64,000 bases of DNA from Pedobacter suwonensis (lineage in GTDB: Bacteria > Bacteroidota > Bacteroidia > Sphingobacteriales > Sphingobacteriaceae), in contig NZ_FOJM01000008.1 in the NCBI RefSeq assembly GCF_900111825.1, positions 124,001 to 188,000 on the forward strand. Direction: 5' to 3'. Of this stretch, positions 9,245-17,668 are shown piece by piece. Each line of letters starts with the position of its first letter. Positions within the stretch are counted from its first letter, which is position 1. Made by a program: the position numbers and the translations under genes. Below the pieces are notes generated by a model that was not told the DNA's origin, searched no databases, and saw nothing but the letters and a program-made list of their open reading frames with translations.

Positions 9245-9260
9245 GATTTGTATACAAATC
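9245..9260. promoter_or_regulatory. 16-bp perfect palindrome upstream of GHL10 gene
   Basis: GATTTGTA is followed by its exact complement TACAAATC, 41 bp before the ATG at 9301. Position and symmetry suggest an operator. A second possible half-site resembling LacI-family operators (GTAAACG on the minus strand) lies at about 9224-9234. Confidence 0.45.
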
Positions 9261-9300
9261 TACACAAACACACAACCTGAAAAAAATAAGATAAGAAATA

Positions 9301-10845
9301 ATGCTTAAAAACTTCCTATACGCACTTTTATCCTTAACTATAGTACCATATATATTAAATGCACAACCTTTATCAAAAATTGCACCAAAAAGGGAATTTA
9401 GAGGTGTTTGGGTGGCTACTGTTACCAATATAGACTGGCCGTCGAGGCCCGGGTTGACCATTGATCAGCAGAAGCAGGAGTTGATTGGTATCTTAGAAAG
9501 ACATAAAAGCCAGGGAATGAATGCCATTATATTGCAGGTCAGACCCGCAGCCGATGCATTTTACGCGAAATCCAGAGAGCCCTGGAGCCAATGGTTAATG
9601 GGGAGACAGGGCCTGGCGCCGGCACCTGGTTACGATCCGCTGGCTTTTGCCATCAAAGAAGCCCATTTCAGGGGAATGGAGCTGCATGCCTGGTTTAACC
9701 CTTACAGAGCCAGTATGAGTAGCTCGGCCGTGTTAAGCGAAAACCATGCTTATCGTAAACACCCCGACTGGTTTTTTACCTATGGTGGTAAAAAGCAGTT
9801 CGATCCGGGTATTCCGGAAGTGAGGGAATATATCGTACAGGTAATTTTAGATGTGGTAAAAGGCTATGACATTGATGGTATTCACTTCGACGATTACTTT
9901 TATCCATATAAATTAGAAGGGCAAACCATTAATGATAGCAATACTTTTAACAAATACCCTAATAATTTCTCAGACATAAAAGATTGGAGGCGCAATAATG
10001 TCGATCTGCTTATTAAACAGCTTGATGATAGTATCCACCACTATAAAAAATGGGTAAAATTCGGGATCAGTCCGTTCGGTATCTGGAAAAATAAAAATGA
10101 GGATCCTGAAGGCTCTGCCACCAGTGGGCTATCTAACTATGCTGAACTTTTTGCCGATAGCCGTAAATGGGTTAGAGAAGGTTGGGTGGATTACATTAAT
10201 CCTCAGATTTACTTTACGTTCACCAGAAGAGTGGCGCCTTATGGCGTTTTGGTTGACTGGTGGAGCAATAATACTTTTGGCAGACATGTTTATATCGGGC
10301 AGGGCGCTTACCTGGTAAACTCAAGGGCAGAAGCCGCATGGAGAAACCTGAGCGAAATACCGAGGCAGATTAGATATCTGAGAGAGAATAACCGCATTCA
10401 GGGCAGCGTATTTTTCAGTTCAAAATCATTAAGTACAGTTGCTAAGGCAGTTGGGGATTCGTTAAAGAACGACTTTTATAAATACCTTGCTTTGCCGCCG
10501 CAAATGCCATGGCTGGATGAAGTTCCGCCAAACGAACCTCAGTCCTTAACTGCCGATGCATTGAGAGATGGCGTACATTTAAAATGGCAGCTTCCATTGA
10601 AGGCAAAGGATGGAGAAACAGCTTCAGGATTTGTGATCTACAGATTTGATGAAGGAGAGAAAATCTCGATACTCGACCCGAAGAATATTGTTAAAATAAG
10701 CTTTGAAGATTATCTTTCATTTATTGATACGAGTGTAGAAAGTGGAAAACGCTACAGTTATCTCGTAACGGCATTGGATCGGTTAAAGAATGAAAGCGAG
10801 CCGAGTGGGCCTGTTGGTGTAGAGATTCCGCTGGCAAAGGAATAA
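9301..10845 (+). CDS. Secreted glycoside hydrolase-like protein, GHL10 (DUF187, YngK/DigH family)
   Basis: A 514-aa protein with a signal peptide (about residues 1-21, ending LNAQ). A GHL10 TIM-barrel domain begins with FRGVWVATVTNIDWPS and continues through NAIILQVRPAADAFY, LHAWFNPYRA and DIDGIHFDDYFYPY. The last carries the acidic residues expected for catalysis. A C-terminal fibronectin-III-like domain (about 405-510) follows. E. coli DigH (YddW) of this family cleaves peptidoglycan glycan strands stripped of stem peptides. With a NagX-like protein, NagB and AnmK in the next 7 kb, a role in murein turnover is a reasonable inference. Substrate specificity is not shown by the sequence. Confidence 0.85.
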   Translation: MLKNFLYALLSLTIVPYILNAQPLSKIAPKREFRGVWVATVTNIDWPSRPGLTIDQQKQELIGILERHKSQGMNAIILQVRPAADAFYAKSREPWSQWLMGRQGLAPAPGYDPLAFAIKEAHFRGMELHAWFNPYRASMSSSAVLSENHAYRKHPDWFFTYGGKKQFDPGIPEVREYIVQVILDVVKGYDIDGIHFDDYFYPYKLEGQTINDSNTFNKYPNNFSDIKDWRRNNVDLLIKQLDDSIHHYKKWVKFGISPFGIWKNKNEDPEGSATSGLSNYAELFADSRKWVREGWVDYINPQIYFTFTRRVAPYGVLVDWWSNNTFGRHVYIGQGAYLVNSRAEAAWRNLSEIPRQIRYLRENNRIQGSVFFSSKSLSTVAKAVGDSLKNDFYKYLALPPQMPWLDEVPPNEPQSLTADALRDGVHLKWQLPLKAKDGETASGFVIYRFDEGEKISILDPKNIVKISFEDYLSFIDTSVESGKRYSYLVTALDRLKNESEPSGPVGVEIPLAKE

Positions 10846-10852
10846 AAAGCTT

Positions 10853-11872
10853 TTAGTTTTTTTTATTGGTCGATTCTCTTTCTACAACACCCGGATCGAG
10901 CACAATATGTTCCATGTTGGCGTATGGGCTTTCCTGATTAATCATTTTCAGAAACATTTTAGCACATTCCTGGCCGATTTTTGAGGCATGCTGATCAATA
11001 GTGGACAGGTTGGGTGTAATGTAAGCGGAAAAGGCTTCATTTGCGAAACCGATTACCCCTATTTGAGGTGGGGTTTCATTTATTTCTTTTAACTTTTTAA
11101 TTACGCCTAATGCCGTAAAATCATCACCTGCAATAATTGCATCGGGTTTATCGCTGCTGCGCATTAATTTTCCTGCGCCAAACCGACCATCTTTGATAGA
11201 TAAACCGCCAAAAATAATATGGTCTTTTATTACCGGAAGGTTATGGTCTGATAAAGCTGCTTTGTACCCTTCTAACCGATCGTTAAATATTTTAATCTGG
11301 TGAACAGTGGTTACAAATGCAATTTTTTGATAACCCTGATCTATTAAGTGTTTTGTAGCAATATAACCGGCCTTAAAATCATCGAGTGTAACGGTTGGTA
11401 CTTTTAAATCGGTATTTACACGGTCAAATAAAATCAGGGGCTTGTTTTGCTTGATAATTTCGCTAAAGTGGGCGGTATCTTCTGTTTCTAAAGACATTGA
11501 AGCCATAATACCATCTACCTGTGCTTCTAATAAAGTTCTTACGCCATTAATTTCGTTTTCAACTGATTCATTAGACTGGTATATAATCACGCGGTAGCCG
11601 CTGTCTTTCAGGCCATCCTCTATGCAGTGGATAATGGATGCAAAAAAATGTGCCTGTACACTTGGTACAATTACACCAATAATATGGGTTTTGCCGGATT
11701 TTAATGCCGATGCGAGTTTATTCGGGCTATAATTTAATTTTTTAGCCATTTCAACAACGGCTTTTCTGGTCGTATCACTTATCGCCGGAAAGCCACTGAG
11801 CGCCCGGGAAACAGTTGACACTGTAATGTCAAGCGCCTTGGCAATGTCGTATATGGTAGTTTTCTTTTTCAA
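10853..11872 (-). CDS. LacI-family transcriptional regulator
   Basis: A 339-aa regulator. The N-terminal helix-turn-helix (TTIYDIAKALDITVSTVSRAL) and hinge (NYSPNKLASALKSGKT) are classical LacI/GalR. The rest is a periplasmic-binding-protein-like sugar sensor (HIIGVIVPSVQAHFFASII, then DGIMASMS, then PDAIIAGDDFTALG). It is convergent with the GHL10 gene (7 bp between stops) and followed on the same strand, 39 bp upstream, by the NagX-like gene. CG-centred palindromes of LacI type occur at 15317 (nagB-anmK) and 28857 (GH2). They are candidate operators for this or another LacI protein. The inducer is unknown, perhaps an amino sugar. Confidence 0.92.
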   Translation of the reverse strand: MKKKTTIYDIAKALDITVSTVSRALSGFPAISDTTRKAVVEMAKKLNYSPNKLASALKSGKTHIIGVIVPSVQAHFFASIIHCIEDGLKDSGYRVIIYQSNESVENEINGVRTLLEAQVDGIMASMSLETEDTAHFSEIIKQNKPLILFDRVNTDLKVPTVTLDDFKAGYIATKHLIDQGYQKIAFVTTVHQIKIFNDRLEGYKAALSDHNLPVIKDHIIFGGLSIKDGRFGAGKLMRSSDKPDAIIAGDDFTALGVIKKLKEINETPPQIGVIGFANEAFSAYITPNLSTIDQHASKIGQECAKMFLKMINQESPYANMEHIVLDPGVVERESTNKKN

Positions 11873-11911
11873 TTGGATAAGAGAGGGACAATCAATTATA
11901 GCATTTTTTTA

Positions 11912-13072
11912 CTAAACCTTAATGATAATGTTTTTTTTGTACATAAAATATAATAATACATAAAAACCAAGTACATAGGTTACGGCCCAAACCAGTGAAG
12001 CATTTATCGGGCTGAAAAACGGTGTATAACAAGTCTCGTAAAACCAAACCAGGATGCCTTTTTTGGTGCCATCTGTCTTGGTAATCTGAATGAGGTTTAA
12101 TACTCTTGGCATTAATCCGGCCAGAAAGAAAACTGTAATGGCATTTACACCATACACAACAAAAGGGGTAGTGAATTTTTTGTAACCCTGCACATCAATG
12201 ATCCAGTAGCAGAGCGCCAATCCAATAGAGGCCAGGCCACCTGTATATAACACAAAAGAACTGGTCCATAACGATTTGTTAATCGGAAACTGGAGATCCC
12301 AGAGTAAGCCTAAAATAACTGCAGCAATTCCGGTGGTAAACAACCAGGCCACTTTTGTTGGATTATCTACATCTTTTCTGCGCATCCAAACGCCAATCAG
12401 AATGCCAAATAAACAGGTACCTGTTGCCGGCAATGTGCTTAGAATTCCTTCAGGGTCCCAGGTTTTAGATGAAGCCCAGGTATGTGCCTCTGTTAAAATT
12501 CCACGATCAATCCAGGCCGCTAAATTTGTTTCTTTTTCCAAATTCGGGTATCCAACGCCCGGTACTGGGATAAAAGTCATTAATGCCCAGTAAACGGCAA
12601 GTACCACAATTAATGTTTTAAATATTGTTTTGTTCGAAAATTTAATGAAAATGATACTGCTGATGATGAAAACAATTCCTATTCTTTGTAAAACACCCAG
12701 TAACCTAACCGTTTTAAAAGCTTCGACAATGGTACTATCGGTTGTTAATGCACTGATGATTTTCCCGAAGATAGCTAGAAAGAAGCCCAATAAATATAGG
12801 ATAATACCACGCTTAACCGCTTTTATGATTGTTTTTTGATGTGTAGAGCGGTCTGCTTTACTGTTGCTCATGGCAAAAGCGATGGAGACACCAACAATCC
12901 ATAAAAAGAACGGAAAAATCAAATCGGTAGGTGTGCAGCCGTTCCATTCTGCATGCTCCAAAGGTGCATAAATGTGGCCCCAACTACCAGGGTTATTCAC
13001 TAAGATCATCGCGGCTACGGTTAACCCTCTAAAAAAATCCAGAGATAGCAAGCGTTGTTTAGGTTCAGTCAT
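11912..13072 (-). CDS. nagX: NagX-like membrane acyltransferase (DUF5009 / HGSNAT-related)
   Basis: A 386-aa multi-pass membrane protein with about ten helices. The start is taken at the ATG at 13072 (MTEPKQRLLSLDFFRG); the longer frame would need a TTG at 13096. The N-terminal LSLDFFRGLTVAAMILVNN, then EHAEWNGCTPTDLIFPFFLW, matches the COG4299/NagX family and the human lysosomal heparan-alpha-glucosaminide N-acetyltransferase. The histidine in EHAEWNG aligns by eye with the catalytic histidine of that enzyme. NagX genes recur in N-acetylglucosamine regulons of proteobacteria and Bacteroidota. Here it sits between a LacI regulator and NagB, consistent with amino-sugar use. Its exact reaction is unproven. 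Confidence 0.85.
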   Translation of the reverse strand: MTEPKQRLLSLDFFRGLTVAAMILVNNPGSWGHIYAPLEHAEWNGCTPTDLIFPFFLWIVGVSIAFAMSNSKADRSTHQKTIIKAVKRGIILYLLGFFLAIFGKIISALTTDSTIVEAFKTVRLLGVLQRIGIVFIISSIIFIKFSNKTIFKTLIVVLAVYWALMTFIPVPGVGYPNLEKETNLAAWIDRGILTEAHTWASSKTWDPEGILSTLPATGTCLFGILIGVWMRRKDVDNPTKVAWLFTTGIAAVILGLLWDLQFPINKSLWTSSFVLYTGGLASIGLALCYWIIDVQGYKKFTTPFVVYGVNAITVFFLAGLMPRVLNLIQITKTDGTKKGILVWFYETCYTPFFSPINASLVWAVTYVLGFYVLLYFMYKKNIIIKV

Positions 13073-13220
13073 GATTAGCTTGGTTTGGTTTAGCAAACTA
13101 ATTTAGACTATTGTTCTTAGAATGAGAAATTACTTGCAAAGTTTAGGCGGACAGCAGTGAGCAAGTCTATGAAAAACTTTCGAAGTCTTTCCACGTCCAT
13201 GGTTTTTGAAACTTCGGAGG

Positions 13221-13257
13221 ATAAAAAAATCCTGCTTTGAGCTAACAAAGCAGGATT
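13221..13257 (-). terminator. Terminator after nagB (minus strand)
   Basis: AATCCTGCTTTG at 13228 pairs perfectly with CAAAGCAGGATT ending at 13257 across a 6-base loop. On the minus strand the stem is followed by a T-rich run, so it ends transcription of the NagB gene. Confidence 0.85.
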
Positions 13258-13271
13258 GAATTATATTTTAA

Positions 13272-15197
13272 TTAATCTTCAAATTTCCAGCGAACAAAAG
13301 CTTCCATTGCTTCGTATTCTGCTAGTCCAAGCTCGTCATAAGCTTTTGCAGTATCCCGGTTACGGTCTTCAGCCCGTTGCCAGAACTCTCTTGCGTCATC
13401 GCCAGGGAAAACCGCCCTGTCTTTCTGGCTCTGGTGTTTAAAAATCGCATATTTTTTGCGCTCAAGCTCTTGCGGAGAGATTGGAACCGCCATTTCGATT
13501 TCATGGGTTTCAAATTCATGCCATGCACCGCGATACATCCATAGCCAGCAATCCTGCGCCCAGGCTTCGGTTTTACGTAAGCGTTTCAGGGCTTCTAAAA
13601 CAATTTTGAAACAAACAATATGTGTTCCGTGAGGATCTTCAAAATCACCGGCAGCATAAACCTGGTGAGGTTTTACCTGCTGCAACAGGGCTATTGTAAG
13701 TTCGATATCGGCATCAGTTACCGGGTTTTTCTGAACCTTTCCGCTTTCATAAAAAGGAAGTGCCTGAAAATGGATGTGATCATCTTCCAGACCGCAATAT
13801 CTTGCCCCGGCAATTGCTTCACCTTTTCTGATAAGCCCTTTAACCGTCTGGATTTCAGGAGTGTCGATCTGGTTTGGTTTTTTCTGCTCAATAAAGGTTC
13901 TCATGTTGTTATAAAGCTCCTTTAACTGCGTATTGTCCATGCCCATTTTCTCTGTAAAATCTACATTAAATTCCACAAAACGAAGTGCATCGTCATCCCA
14001 TACGGCAGTATTGCCTGAAGTTTGATATGCTACATGTACATTATGGCCCTGATCAACCAGGCGTAAAAAAGTACCGCCCATCGAAATCACATCATCATCC
14101 GGGTGAGGAGAGAATATAATCACATTTTTTTGAGCGGGTATGGCTCTTTCTGGACGTTGGGAGTCGTCGGCATTTGGTTTGCCACCCGGCCACCCGGTTA
14201 TGGTGTGTTGTAACTTATTAAAGATATGGATGTTGATATTATAAACAGGTCCTTTTTCAGTAGCCAGTTGTGCCATACCATTATTGTTATAATCGTCTTC
14301 AGTTAATTTTAAGATTGGTTTTTTTAATGTATTGGCCAACCAGATTACTGCCTTTCGGATCAAAGCATCTGTCCATATACAATCTTTAACGAGCCATGGT
14401 GTATCAAAACGGGTAAGTTCTGAAGCTGCGGGAGCATCAAGTATAAATTCTACATGATCAGAAAGCTGAAGGTATGTTGCCGGAACTTCACCTGAAATTT
14501 CGCCTTCAACAGCTTTTTTGATAATGGAAGCTTTTTTACGGCTCCAGGCCATTAATATAATTTCTCTTGCTTTGAAAATTGTACCGATACCCATGGTAAT
14601 GGCCTTCGTTGGTACAAAAGTTTTTCCGCCAAAATCGCGTGCCGCATCCCGGCGTGTCAAGTCATCTAAAGTAACTAAACGGGTGCCAGAATTTGGTGCA
14701 GAACCTGGCTCGTTAAACCCGATGTGACCAGTACGGCCGATTCCTAAAATCTGGATGTCAAGGCCGCCAAGATCGCCTATTTTCTTTTCATATTCCACGC
14801 AGAAAGCCGGAATATCTTCCAGTGCAAGCGTACCATCAGGGATGTGGACATTTTTTTTGTCAATATCGATATGATTGAAAAGGTTTTCGTTCATAAACGT
14901 CACATAACTCTGTGCCGCAGTTGGCGCCATTGGATAATATTCATCCAGGTTAAAAGTGATTACGTTTTTAAAACTCAAGCCCTCTTCTTTGTGCAGTCTA
15001 ACCAGTTCGGCATAAACTGCAATTGGGGTAACACCTGTTGCTAAGCCCAGTACTGCAGGTGCGTTGTTTGCTTGTTTTGATTTAATGAGCTCGGCAATGC
15101 GATGTGCCACATTAATTGAAGCAATTTTTGGATTTTCGAACACGCTTACGGGTAATTTCTCGAAACGTGTCTCCTCCAGTAGATTTAATCTAGCCAT
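13272..15197 (-). CDS. nagB: Glucosamine-6-phosphate deaminase fused to a LmbE/PIG-L deacetylase domain
   Basis: A 641-aa two-domain protein. Residues about 1-275 are a GlcN6P deaminase/isomerase: LGLATGVTPIAVY (phosphate loop), TFNLDEYYPM, and GIGRTGHIGFNEPGS with the catalytic His and Glu. After a linker, residues about 355-600 form a LmbE/PIG-L zinc deacetylase-like domain. It contains SPHPDDD (His365) and a distal DPHGTH that supplies further metal ligands. The deaminase makes fructose-6-phosphate plus ammonia from GlcN6P. The second domain resembles enzymes that remove N-acetyl groups from GlcNAc-type substrates, so the fusion could perform two successive catabolic steps. The fusion is known in Bacteroidota. 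It is divergent from anmK and has its own terminator. Confidence 0.93.
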   Translation of the reverse strand: MARLNLLEETRFEKLPVSVFENPKIASINVAHRIAELIKSKQANNAPAVLGLATGVTPIAVYAELVRLHKEEGLSFKNVITFNLDEYYPMAPTAAQSYVTFMNENLFNHIDIDKKNVHIPDGTLALEDIPAFCVEYEKKIGDLGGLDIQILGIGRTGHIGFNEPGSAPNSGTRLVTLDDLTRRDAARDFGGKTFVPTKAITMGIGTIFKAREIILMAWSRKKASIIKKAVEGEISGEVPATYLQLSDHVEFILDAPAASELTRFDTPWLVKDCIWTDALIRKAVIWLANTLKKPILKLTEDDYNNNGMAQLATEKGPVYNINIHIFNKLQHTITGWPGGKPNADDSQRPERAIPAQKNVIIFSPHPDDDVISMGGTFLRLVDQGHNVHVAYQTSGNTAVWDDDALRFVEFNVDFTEKMGMDNTQLKELYNNMRTFIEQKKPNQIDTPEIQTVKGLIRKGEAIAGARYCGLEDDHIHFQALPFYESGKVQKNPVTDADIELTIALLQQVKPHQVYAAGDFEDPHGTHIVCFKIVLEALKRLRKTEAWAQDCWLWMYRGAWHEFETHEIEMAVPISPQELERKKYAIFKHQSQKDRAVFPGDDAREFWQRAEDRNRDTAKAYDELGLAEYEAMEAFVRWKFED

Positions 15198-15316
15198 TTT
15201 TTTTATATGGATTTTAATGTACGGAGCAGTAAATATAAAGAGTTATGCCCAATTTATAATAAAGGTTATTTACATTTATTGCAAGTATTTGCATAAAATC
15301 CATTAAAGGGGGTACA

Positions 15317-15326
15317 CAAACGTTTG
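15317..15326. promoter_or_regulatory. CG-centred palindrome, candidate LacI-family operator
   Basis: CAAACGTTTG is a perfect 10-bp palindrome with the central CG step usual for LacI/GalR operators. It lies in the 151-bp divergent spacer between nagB and anmK, 23 bp before the anmK ATG. A similar site, TAAAACGTTTTA, occurs at 28857. Confidence 0.5.
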
Positions 15327-15348
15327 ATCTTTTTACGATAAAATCAAT

Positions 15349-16545
15349 ATGAACGCACAGATCCAAAAGTTATATTCTAAAGCAGGCAAGCCGGAACGGC
15401 TGATTATCGGGTTGATGAGTGGAACTTCTATGGATGGGCTGGATATTGCCCTCTGTTCGGTTAAGAAAAGTGGTGCCGAAACCGATATCAGGGTTTTAAA
15501 ATTTAAAACAGGTGATTATACAGCTGACTTTAGGGCGAAAATAAAAGCCATATTCTCTAAAAAGGAAGTTGATCTACAATTGGTTTGCCTGATGAACGAG
15601 TACATTGCAAACACCCATGCCCAATTAATCAATGAAGCCCTAAAGGAATGGGGGTATAAAAACGATGACATCGATTTTATTGCCAGCCACGGACAAACTA
15701 TTTTCCACGCACCAAAATCTTTGCACCAACTGGCCGATTATCCTAATGGTACGTTACAGATTGGAGATGGCGACCACATAGCCATTAAAACCGGGATTAT
15801 TACCCTATCTGATTTTAGGCAGAAACATTTGGCTGCAGGTGGTGAAGGTGCTCCTTTAGCTGTTTATGGTGATTATCTGATGTTTTCAAAAGCGGGGGAA
15901 GATCGGGTAATGTTAAATATTGGAGGAATAGCAAATTTCACGTACCTGCCCGGGAACACCGATGCCAGCGAAATTTTTTCGACAGATGTTGGGCCAGGTA
16001 ATACGTTGATGGATCAGTATATGCAACAACAGTTTAATCAATTTTATGATAAGCACGCGGCTGTTGCCCGGAGCGGTCATTCAAATCCCGGCCTATTGGC
16101 GGCATTGCTAGATTGTGAATTCCTCATGTTGGATTTTCCGAAAACTACCGGGCCGGAATTATTTAACCTGGAATATTTGGTAAAGGCGCAAGAAAAATCT
16201 GCAACAACGCATTTAGGTCAGGAGGATGTAATGGCCACCCTGTGTCATTTTTCCGCAGAAGCCATTTCCAATGCGATAAAACGTTGTTTTGGATCGGACG
16301 CTACGGTGCAGGTATTTATGAGCGGGGGCGGGATGCACAATCCGCTGCTTGTTCAGCTTCTTCAAATCAAGCTGCCATTTTGCAGCTTCTTAAGCACTGA
16401 AGATCTTAATATTAATCCTGATGCAAAAGAGGCTGTTTTATTCGCTGTTCTGGCCAATGAAACGCTATGCGGTGAGCCGATTGATTTCGGCAACCGGCAA
16501 GGTGTGCCATCGGTTTGCATGGGTAAAATCAGTTTGCCAAAGTAG
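15349..16545 (+). CDS. anmK: Anhydro-N-acetylmuramic acid kinase
   Basis: A 398-aa sugar kinase of the ASKHA fold. The N-terminal LIIGLMSGTSMDGLDIALC is the AnmK signature. IASHGQTIFHAP, LNIGGIANFTYLPG (phosphate-2), STDVGPGNTLMDQ and FMSGGGMHNPLL (adenosine loop) follow. It cleaves and phosphorylates 1,6-anhydro-MurNAc to MurNAc-6-phosphate in the cytoplasm, a marker step of peptidoglycan recycling. The MurQ etherase that would follow is not in the window. Divergent transcription from the NagB fusion and a shared operator-like palindrome suggest co-control. Confidence 0.95.
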   Translation: MNAQIQKLYSKAGKPERLIIGLMSGTSMDGLDIALCSVKKSGAETDIRVLKFKTGDYTADFRAKIKAIFSKKEVDLQLVCLMNEYIANTHAQLINEALKEWGYKNDDIDFIASHGQTIFHAPKSLHQLADYPNGTLQIGDGDHIAIKTGIITLSDFRQKHLAAGGEGAPLAVYGDYLMFSKAGEDRVMLNIGGIANFTYLPGNTDASEIFSTDVGPGNTLMDQYMQQQFNQFYDKHAAVARSGHSNPGLLAALLDCEFLMLDFPKTTGPELFNLEYLVKAQEKSATTHLGQEDVMATLCHFSAEAISNAIKRCFGSDATVQVFMSGGGMHNPLLVQLLQIKLPFCSFLSTEDLNINPDAKEAVLFAVLANETLCGEPIDFGNRQGVPSVCMGKISLPK

Positions 16546-16684
16546 TTTTTCGGACTGTTTTTCAGCATCTTAGTATCCATTCGAAAGGTGAGCTGACACT
16601 CAGATTGGTACCTTGTACTTTCAGCGGTTTTGACTTTCAATCATTTCAGCTATTGGGCAGATCAGGAAAAGATGGAAAATTAAG

Positions 16685-17431
16685 TTATAAAATATTCAGC
16701 TCCTTTTGGCGGTAGGTCGAAAGCGATTCATGATCTATATCCAGCTCGGTAATCAAATAACTAATGCTTTCTATCGGACAAACTCTTAGGCGTAAAGCAA
16801 TGTTGAGTTTTTCTGAAATGCAAAGTACTACTGTTTTTTTTGCACAGGCCAACATGGCTTTTTTAAGTTGGTTAATTTCCCAGTAGGTGTCGGTTAAGCC
16901 TTCTTCAGGGTGGATGGCACTTGTTCCCATCAGGCATAAATCGGCCTTAATTTCCGATAGTTGAGTAATTACCTGTCCACCGTAGGTTATCTGCGAATTT
17001 TTTGAAAACAGCCCGCCAATCAAAATCACTTCAATATTGTTGTATTTCGCCAGTTCTACAGCAACCAGCGGACTAATGGTAAAGAAAGTGGCTGATAAGC
17101 CTTGTGGCAGCAGCTTTACAAATTCTAAAATTGTTGTTCCGCCGCCTGTTAAAATCACCATGCCATCCTTGATCAGGCGAACAGCTTTTTTGCCGATAGC
17201 AATTTTACTATCGCGGGCGTATACCGTACTGTCATCAAAAGAACTATGATACGACTTGGATAATGCACCTCCATGAACCTTATAAAGCAGGTTTTCGTCA
17301 ACAAGTTCCTGTAAATCCCTTCTGATGGTATCTTCTGAAACATTAAGCTGCTGCACCAGATCGGAAGTTAACACGCGGTTGTGCAAATTAATCTGTCGCA
17401 TGATGAAGTCGTGGCGTTCTTTTTTTAGCAT
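16685..17431 (-). CDS. DeoR/GlpR-family transcriptional regulator
   Basis: A 248-aa regulator. An N-terminal winged helix (ERHDFIMRQINLHNRV, then LVQQLNVSEDTIRRDLQEL, then LLYKVHGGAL) is diagnostic of DeoR/GlpR. A C-terminal sugar-phosphate sensor domain of ribose-5-phosphate-isomerase fold follows (KDGMVILTGGGTTILEFVKLL, then LMGTSAIHPEEGLTD). It normally senses a phosphorylated sugar. It is divergent from the susC gene, and that 237-bp spacer contains two blocks of 10-bp-phased TGCGTGTT-like repeats that are likely binding sites. It likely controls the SusC/D operon and its own gene; this is inference from position. Confidence 0.93.
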   Translation of the reverse strand: MLKKERHDFIMRQINLHNRVLTSDLVQQLNVSEDTIRRDLQELVDENLLYKVHGGALSKSYHSSFDDSTVYARDSKIAIGKKAVRLIKDGMVILTGGGTTILEFVKLLPQGLSATFFTISPLVAVELAKYNNIEVILIGGLFSKNSQITYGGQVITQLSEIKADLCLMGTSAIHPEEGLTDTYWEINQLKKAMLACAKKTVVLCISEKLNIALRLRVCPIESISYLITELDIDHESLSTYRQKELNIL

Positions 17432-17484
17432 AGTGATGTTTGGCTTAAGCGAAAGTATAAAAGATTTTTAGATTTTCTATATGC

Positions 17485-17514
17485 TGCGCGTTTTTGCGTG
17501 TTGATGCGTGTTAA
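17485..17514. promoter_or_regulatory. Three tandem 10-bp repeats, candidate DeoR operator block 1
   Basis: Three contiguous 10-mers read TGCGCGTTTT, TGCGTGTTGA and TGCGTGTTAA. A weaker fourth, TGTGATTAGG, follows. The spacing equals about one helical turn, so bound subunits would lie on the same face of the DNA. They sit in the divergent spacer between the DeoR-type regulator and susC. Confidence 0.55.
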
Positions 17515-17588
17515 TGTGATTAGGTGCTGGTAAATAGTTTGTTAAATTGTTTTTTTATTCCAAAACATTTATGATATTAGCATAAAAA

Positions 17589-17608
17589 TGCGTTATTGTG
17601 CGTGTTTG
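17589..17608. promoter_or_regulatory. Two tandem 10-bp repeats, candidate DeoR operator block 2
   Basis: TGCGTTATTG and TGCGTGTTTG lie directly side by side, 61 bp before the susC ATG. They match the first block at 17485. The two blocks start about 104 bp apart, an arrangement that could support DNA looping or cooperative repression. Confidence 0.5.
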
Positions 17609-17668
17609 GCAAACAACTATTTAACTAACTACAACTAACAAATCAATCATTCCTTAAACAGGCAGTTT

